Notes under the pieces: model-generated
Told to the model about the DNA's origin: nothing
Database searches by the model: none
Seen by the model: only the letters and a program-made list of their open reading frames with translations
Shown here: piece by piece, positions 59,781 through 64,000 of the stretch
Layout of the letters: every line of letters begins with the position of its first letter
Position numbering within the stretch: position 1 is the first letter of the stretch
Origin: an uncultured Muribaculaceae bacterium
Lineage (GTDB): Bacteria; Bacteroidota; Bacteroidia; Bacteroidales; Muribaculaceae
Assembly (NCBI GenBank): GCA_910584125.1
Contig: CAJTXU010000015.1
Location: 1 to 64,000 of the forward strand
DNA: 64,000 nucleotides
Direction: 5' to 3'
Position numbers and translations under genes: made by a program

Positions 59781-59836
59781 TTCCGGGGAACCAGCGAACA
59801 CACAACAACAATATCATTAACCAAAAATCAGATGTT

Positions 59837-60466
59837 ATGAAGAAAATCATCGCATTCATCGTGGCGCTCGTGCTGCTCGTCCCGGCATATGCCGACGCCG
59901 CCAACAAGGCCCTTGAAAAAGCACGCAACAAGGAGCTCAAGACCAAGCTCAAGGAGTACAAGAAGGGCAAGTGGGAGATCCTGGGCAGCCGCACGCTCGA
60001 GTTCTCGCTCGCCAAGCATTATGACCGTCTCAATGAGCTCGGCGACGACGGGCATGAGGTGGAAGGCATCTCGACGCGCACGAAGTCGAAGAACACCGGC
60101 AAGCAGATGGCCATCAACAACGCCGCCATCACATATGCACAGGAGGCCGGAAGCTCGCTCCAGGGCCGCGTCGTGGCCGACATGAACGCCAACGGAGCCG
60201 ACCCCGCCGGCGAGTTCGACAATTTCTACGCCGCCTATGAGCGCCTCGTGGAAAAGGAGATCCGCAACGAGCTGGAGCCTTCATATTCGATCATCCGCAC
60301 CAATCCCGACGGCTCGTTCGAGATCCGCTCTTATTTCATCGTGGCCGAGAGCGCAGCGGCCAAGGCCCGCCAGCGCGCGCTCGAGAGCGCTATGAAAGAC
60401 AGCGAGCTCGCCCAGAAGCACGCCGACAAGATCGCCGGCTTCGTCAAGGAGAGCTTCCAGGAGTGA
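59837..60466 (+). CDS. Small exported protein, LPP20-like
   Basis: Protein of 209 residues with a signal peptide (MKKIIAFIVALVLLVPAYAD); ATG 59837 is chosen for this, since the longer open frame to the left overlaps the DUF4384 gene. The mature part is Lys/Glu-rich and helical (KELKTKLKEYKKGKWEILGS), then ISTRTKSKNTGKQMAINNAA and ITYAQEAGSSLQGRV, and ends RQRALESAMKDSELAQKHAD. The alternation of helices with a short beta section resembles LPP20-type lipoproteins, but no lipobox is present. Function unknown. It lies 56 bp after the DUF4384-like gene. Confidence 0.65.
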   Translation: MKKIIAFIVALVLLVPAYADAANKALEKARNKELKTKLKEYKKGKWEILGSRTLEFSLAKHYDRLNELGDDGHEVEGISTRTKSKNTGKQMAINNAAITYAQEAGSSLQGRVVADMNANGADPAGEFDNFYAAYERLVEKEIRNELEPSYSIIRTNPDGSFEIRSYFIVAESAAAKARQRALESAMKDSELAQKHADKIAGFVKESFQE

Positions 60467-60490
60467 GAGCATAACACAGTTCATACAGCG

Positions 60491-60524
60491 GCGTCCGGCC
60501 CGGTCCGGTCTGGGCCGGACGCCG
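60491..60524 (+). other. Intercistronic hairpin 2 in the caspase locus
   Basis: GGCGTCCGGCCC (60491-60502) and GGGCCGGACGCC (60513-60524) form a perfect 12-bp stem with the loop GGTCCGGTCT, between the small exported protein and transglutaminase-like genes. Confidence 0.8.
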
Positions 60525-60546
60525 ATAACCATCATATCCGACACGA

Positions 60547-62118
60547 ATGGCAATTAACCGCAAGGCGCTTTACGCCCTTATGTCGCTCGCCCTGGCAGCG
60601 GGCCCGGCGGCGTACGCGCAGTCCCGCAACAACGGCGGGCAGTCGAAAAAACAATCGTTCGAGGAGTTCCGCAGCGGAATCCTGCATGACTATCAGGATT
60701 TCCGTCAGACCCTTCTCGACCGTTACGCCGATTTTCTCAACGGCGAGTGGCACGCCTACGAGAGTTTCAATGGCGTGAAACGTGACAACAAGCCGAAGCC
60801 GCGCACCGTGCCTCGTGTCGAGATTCCCAAGAAGAAACCTGTGGCGGAACCCGTGCCCGAGCTTAAACCGAAGCCCAGGCCCGAGGTCAAGCCCGAACCT
60901 CTTCCGGAGCTCAAGCCGGAGTCTAAGCCCGCGCCCAAGCCGGAGGTAAAGCCCGCTCCCAAGCCCGCTCCCAAGCCTGAAGATAAACCCGCGCCCAAGC
61001 CGGAAGGCAGACGCGATTCGCGTGCCGCCGACGCTTTCGACTTCTTCACGATTCCCCTGCAGGTGCCGCGCGTCGATTTCAGCATCACCGACCGCCTCTA
61101 TGCCAACAGCGACTACGCCGCCCAGTGGCGCGAGCTGCAGGAAGCCGAAGTGGCCGACCGTCTGCTGCCCCACATCACCTCTCTCGCCACCGAACTCGGG
61201 CTGAACGATTATCTCACCTTTCAGCTCATCAATTCCTACATCGACTCCAAGTTCGCCGGCACGGACGCGACGTCGCGGATGTCGGCCGTGCATTATCTCC
61301 TTGCCAATCTGGGCTATGACGCGCGCATCGCGGTCACGGGCGAGGGTGTGCCGCTGCTTCTGATTCCTTTCAAGCAGACCATCTACTCGCGCACCTACAT
61401 GATGATCGGCGACCGCAAATATTACGTCTTCGAGCCCGAAGGGTTCAGCCTCGCAAAGGCCGGCCCGCAGAGCATCATGACCTGCCGCCTGCCCGATGAC
61501 GTCGACAAGGGTCGCCGCATGGACCTTGTGGTCGGGAGACTCAATCTGCCCGAGAAGCCGCGTAGTTTCGACTTTGAGTGCGGCCCTATCCATCTCACTG
61601 GCGAGGTCAACGAGAACCTTATGCCCGTGCTGTATCATTATCCGCAGATGCCCGTGAGCGATTTCGCCAATTCCGACGTGCAGCCCGAACTGCGCCGCAA
61701 GCTCATCGGTCAGATGCGTTCGCAGCTCGAAGGCCTCGACGGTGACGAGAAGGTGGCGCGTCTGCTGGAATTCATGCACTCGGTGTTCGAATACGCCACC
61801 GACGAGGACAACCATGGATTCGAGAAGCCCTACTTCCTCGAGGAGACGCTTTACTATCCGAAGAACGACTGCGAGGACCGGGCCATCTTCTACACCTATT
61901 TCCTCTGGAACGCGCTGGGCAAGGAGGCGCAGCTGATATCGTTCCCGGGCCATGAGGCGGCGACTGTCCGGCTCGACAACCCCGTGGAAGGCACATGTTA
62001 CGACTACGAAGGCGCGACCTACTACATCTCCGACCCGACATTCATCGGTTCGAAGACCGGCATGATCATGCCCCCCTACAAATCGACGGCCCCCAACATC
62101 GACTACACCTACAAGTAA
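60547..62118 (+). CDS. Exported transglutaminase-like protein with proline-rich linker
   Basis: Protein of 523 residues with a signal peptide (MAINRKALYALMSLALAAGP). Residues about 80-155 are a Lys-Pro repeat (EVKPEPLPELKPESKPAPKP), like the periplasm-spanning linker of TonB. The C-terminal domain has a transglutaminase/papain-like triad in order: Cys442 in NDCEDRAIFYTYFLWNALG, His469 in FPGHEAATVRL and Asp496 in YYISDPTF. These domains usually cleave or rearrange peptide bonds. It is the last gene of the locus and is followed by a bidirectional terminator. Together with the caspase it gives the locus two cysteine-hydrolase-like proteins. Confidence 0.78.
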   Translation: MAINRKALYALMSLALAAGPAAYAQSRNNGGQSKKQSFEEFRSGILHDYQDFRQTLLDRYADFLNGEWHAYESFNGVKRDNKPKPRTVPRVEIPKKKPVAEPVPELKPKPRPEVKPEPLPELKPESKPAPKPEVKPAPKPAPKPEDKPAPKPEGRRDSRAADAFDFFTIPLQVPRVDFSITDRLYANSDYAAQWRELQEAEVADRLLPHITSLATELGLNDYLTFQLINSYIDSKFAGTDATSRMSAVHYLLANLGYDARIAVTGEGVPLLLIPFKQTIYSRTYMMIGDRKYYVFEPEGFSLAKAGPQSIMTCRLPDDVDKGRRMDLVVGRLNLPEKPRSFDFECGPIHLTGEVNENLMPVLYHYPQMPVSDFANSDVQPELRRKLIGQMRSQLEGLDGDEKVARLLEFMHSVFEYATDEDNHGFEKPYFLEETLYYPKNDCEDRAIFYTYFLWNALGKEAQLISFPGHEAATVRLDNPVEGTCYDYEGATYYISDPTFIGSKTGMIMPPYKSTAPNIDYTYK

Positions 62119-62138
62119 ATGATAAATGATTAATTATT

Positions 62139-62189
62139 AATGATTAGGAGCTCCGCGCGGAAGCAACCGCCGCGGAGCTCCTAATCATT
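62139..62189. terminator. Bidirectional terminator after the caspase locus
   Basis: Perfect 19-bp arms (AATGATTAGGAGCTCCGCG at 62139-62157 and its complement at 62171-62189) with a 13-nt loop, AT-rich ends. It serves the convergent transglutaminase-like and permease genes. Its GGAGCTCCGC core recalls the GGCTCCGC cores at 19648 and 19728. Confidence 0.9.
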
Positions 62190-62201
62190 TATCATAAATA
62201 A

Positions 62202-63653
62202 TTACTCTGCGAGGCGGAGGCAGAGCGTGATGGCGGCGGTGAGCAGCAGGGCGCCGATGCCGGCGACCTCGCCGCGCGTCAGCGGCACGAGCGAGCGCAC
62301 GCCCGGCGGAAGCGAGAGCCGGCTGCGGGCGTCGTGCTGTCGCAGCGTGCGGAACCACACCCCGAGGCCAAGGACATAGAATATCGACGTCTCGAAGAAA
62401 AGGCCGATGCCCCCGGCGTATATCATCCAGGCGCAGAAAAGCGTACAGACCGCCCCTGTCAGGACTCCGGCGCGATGGCGGCCGCGCGACGACTTCCATA
62501 GATACAGCCCCGACAGCAGATAGGAGGGCAGTATCATCATGCCCGTGATGTTGAGCGCCGTCAGATAGACATGCTCGGCCCACACCACAAGCAGCAGGAA
62601 AAGCTGCATGATGACGCTCGATGCCAGCAGTCCCGCGGTCGGAATGCCGTGGCGGTTCAGCCGCCTGAATTCCCGAGGCAGCAGTCCGGAGCGCGAGGCC
62701 ATGTACGGCACCTCGGCGCAGACGAGCGACCATGCCACCCAGCCTCCGCCCAGCGACAGCACAACCGAGACAATCACGAGCCAGTAGGCCCACGGTCCGC
62801 AACATTCGCGCAGCACGTATGCCACCGAAGGGTCGTCGAGCCCGGCGAGCCGCGCGCGCGTCATCACCCCGAAACACAGCACCGACACCAGCACATATAG
62901 AATCCAGGCCGTGAAGAAACCGGTGGTTCCTGCCCGCCCCACGTCGCGGCTGCGTCGGGCGCGGGCCGACATCATCACCGCCCCCTCGATGCCGATGAAG
63001 CACCACAGTGTCACCATCATAGTGTCTTTCACCTGCGCGCCGAGACCCGGTTGCGTGCCCACGCCGGAAGCACCTGCTGGCGCCGCCAGCGACTCGCGGA
63101 ACGTGTCGAAGCTGAAATGAGCCCCGAGCAGGATGACGATCAGCGCGATGCTGCCGAACTTCACCGCGCTCAGAGCCGTGTTGAGCACTTTGGCCGTGCG
63201 CATCCCGGCCGAGACCACGAAGAAGATGATCCATATAAGCGCCGAACCGAACACCACCGTCGGCCATCCGTGCCGGAGCAGAGAGGGGAACAGTGCACCG
63301 ACCGTGTCGTTAAGCATCACGGCATAGGCCACGTTCGAGAACGCAGTGCAGAGCCAGTAGCCCCAGGCCGACAGAAAACCGGTGAACATACCGAAGCCCT
63401 GGCGCGCATAGAGATACATGCCGGCGTTCAGCTCCGGCTGGCGTTGCGAGAGAATCCTGAAAGTCATGACGAGCGTCAGCATTCCGGCGGCGGTGACCGC
63501 CCAGGCTATGACAGTGGCCGTCGGACCGGCGGAAACGGCCATGTTCTGCGGGATATTGAAGATGCCGGCACCGACCATCATGGCGAATACAAGCGCCGAC
63601 AGCCCGACATATCCCAGCCTCACATCAGGGGTTGTTGCATTATCTTTACTCAT
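62202..63653 (-). CDS. APC-family amino-acid/polyamine permease
   Basis: Inner-membrane transporter of 483 residues with about twelve hydrophobic segments. Seen: the family start GLSALVFAMMVGAGIFNIPQ (the GxG-type unwound helix 1), FGMFTGFLSAWGYWL, and WCFIGIEGAVMMSARARRSR (helix 6 region). This pattern fits the basic amino-acid/polyamine antiporter (APA) branch, such as arginine-ornithine or agmatine exchangers. The exact substrate is not readable. Start ATG 63653 (MSKDNATTPDVRLGYVGL). No clear promoter was found upstream; a 14-bp tandem repeat lies there. Confidence 0.88.
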   Translation of the reverse strand: MSKDNATTPDVRLGYVGLSALVFAMMVGAGIFNIPQNMAVSAGPTATVIAWAVTAAGMLTLVMTFRILSQRQPELNAGMYLYARQGFGMFTGFLSAWGYWLCTAFSNVAYAVMLNDTVGALFPSLLRHGWPTVVFGSALIWIIFFVVSAGMRTAKVLNTALSAVKFGSIALIVILLGAHFSFDTFRESLAAPAGASGVGTQPGLGAQVKDTMMVTLWCFIGIEGAVMMSARARRSRDVGRAGTTGFFTAWILYVLVSVLCFGVMTRARLAGLDDPSVAYVLRECCGPWAYWLVIVSVVLSLGGGWVAWSLVCAEVPYMASRSGLLPREFRRLNRHGIPTAGLLASSVIMQLFLLLVVWAEHVYLTALNITGMMILPSYLLSGLYLWKSSRGRHRAGVLTGAVCTLFCAWMIYAGGIGLFFETSIFYVLGLGVWFRTLRQHDARSRLSLPPGVRSLVPLTRGEVAGIGALLLTAAITLCLRLAE

Positions 63654-63694
63654 TTCTGAGATAAATAACGTAAAAAAGCCCGAAAAGTATATTT

Positions 63695-63734
63695 CAGACC
63701 TAAAACCTCAGACATAAGACCTCAGACCTAAGCT
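63695..63734. repeat. 14-bp tandem repeat
   Basis: CAGACCTAAAACCT, CAGACATAAGACCT, CAGACCTAAGCT: almost three units of 14 bp in the spacer between the permease and holB. Confidence 0.8.
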
Positions 63735-63782
63735 ACTGATGCCGCTAATTTAGCGGAAGATGACACTTTGCGGGGCGAAAAA

Positions 63783-63813
63783 TTGGCCGTTAGGCGAAAA
63801 AGATGTAATTTTG
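63783..63813 (+). promoter_or_regulatory. holB promoter
   Basis: TTG (63783-63785), 20 bp, TAATTTTG (63806-63813). The expected leader is about 32 nt to GTG 63852. Confidence 0.75.
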
Positions 63814-63851
63814 CAATAGAAACCGCCACGGCATTCAAACGCATTCGAAAA

Positions 63852-64000
63852 GTGAGATTCAGCGATATTCCCGGACATGAGGATTTGAAGCGCAACCTGC
63901 GCGAGCTCGTCGCGTCGGGCCACGTGCCCCACGCCATGATGCTCTCGGGCCCAGCCGGCTCGGGCAAGATGATGCTCGCCCGTGCCTTCGCGCAATATCT
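63852..64000 (+). CDS. holB: DNA polymerase III delta' subunit, partial
   Basis: The open frame from GTG 63852 reads VRFSDIPGHEDLKRNLRELV, ASGHVPHAMMLSGPAGSGKM, MLARAFAQY and runs off the window. The position-specific pattern (short N-terminal IxGHxxLKxxL, PHAxxxSGPxGxGK, ALAxAxAQYL) is the start of the clamp-loader delta' subunit. Unlike many delta' subunits it keeps a Walker A-like GPAGSGK. A good promoter lies just upstream. Only about 49 residues are present. Confidence 0.8.
   Translation, partial: MRFSDIPGHEDLKRNLRELVASGHVPHAMMLSGPAGSGKMMLARAFAQY

Noticed and set aside
59261..59836. N-terminal extension of the small exported protein
   Set aside because: It overlaps the DUF4384-like gene in another frame and is Arg-rich; the ATG at 59837 begins a clear signal peptide.

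Overview
The window is chromosomal DNA of a member of the Bacteroidales, most likely a Muribaculaceae-type gut bacterium. Three things suggest this. Many genes are preceded by the Bacteroidetes promoter pattern (TTTG or TTG, 19-21 bp, TAnnTTTG). Several secreted proteins end in Por-secretion (T9SS)-like tails. The core genes (pheT, pckA, dnaX, nusA, infB, folK, birA, tsaE, ftnA) read like Bacteroidales orthologues. Coding DNA is clearly GC-rich (judged by eye, not computed). The first 1.1 kb and 47.1-47.9 kb are much more AT-rich. No rRNA, CRISPR array, phage or intact insertion sequence was found; there is one tRNA.

Layout. 1-1.45 kb: a truncated tyrosine recombinase and a transposase scrap. 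1.6-13.9 kb (minus): a starch/alpha-glucan block with a secreted amylase carrying two GH13 catalytic domains, a secreted GLUG-repeat protein, a gene lacking its 5' end, a cytoplasmic GH13 amylase, a GH31 alpha-glucosidase and a carboxynorspermidine dehydrogenase-like enzyme. 14-19.6 kb (plus): tsaE, birA, a flippase-like membrane protein, a one-pass membrane protein, an LRR protein and a secreted protein with a T9SS-like tail. 19.8-27.4 kb (minus): yebC and pheT, an AAA/PD-(D/E)XK protein, pckA and ferritin. 27.5-38.3 kb: an atypical SDR-like protein and a DUF115-like protein, secreted proteins of unknown role, a Tricorn-like protease and folK. 38.4-39.9 kb: an antiporter pseudogene and a RAYT (Y1 transposase) flanked by REP-like repeats. 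40-46.6 kb (plus): dnaX, then rimP-nusA-infB. 46.6-49.8 kb: a repeat-rich intergenic region, a C1 peptidase, a 36-bp REP array and tRNA-Thr(CGU). 49.9-51.7 kb: an ABC-F ATPase. 51.8-62.1 kb (plus): a seven-gene envelope locus described below. The window ends with an amino-acid permease and the 5' end of holB.

The most interesting region is 51.8-62.1 kb. Seven co-oriented genes encode a CHASE2 membrane protein, a FecR-like exported protein, a WD40-like/OmpA-like protein, a TPR-caspase (C14-like, His714/Cys764), a DUF4384-like protein, a small exported protein and a transglutaminase-like protein with a proline-rich linker (Cys442/His469/Asp496). All seven appear to be exported or membrane-bound. 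The first gene is out of frame at a run of nine C; eight C would restore a full-length protein. This suggests either a phase-variable switch or a sequencing error.

Two repeat systems also stand out. Arrays of a 9-bp unit (AAGGTCNNT) sit just upstream of three separate promoters. The RAYT gene lies beside copies of a REP element that also forms a 36-bp array 10 kb away.
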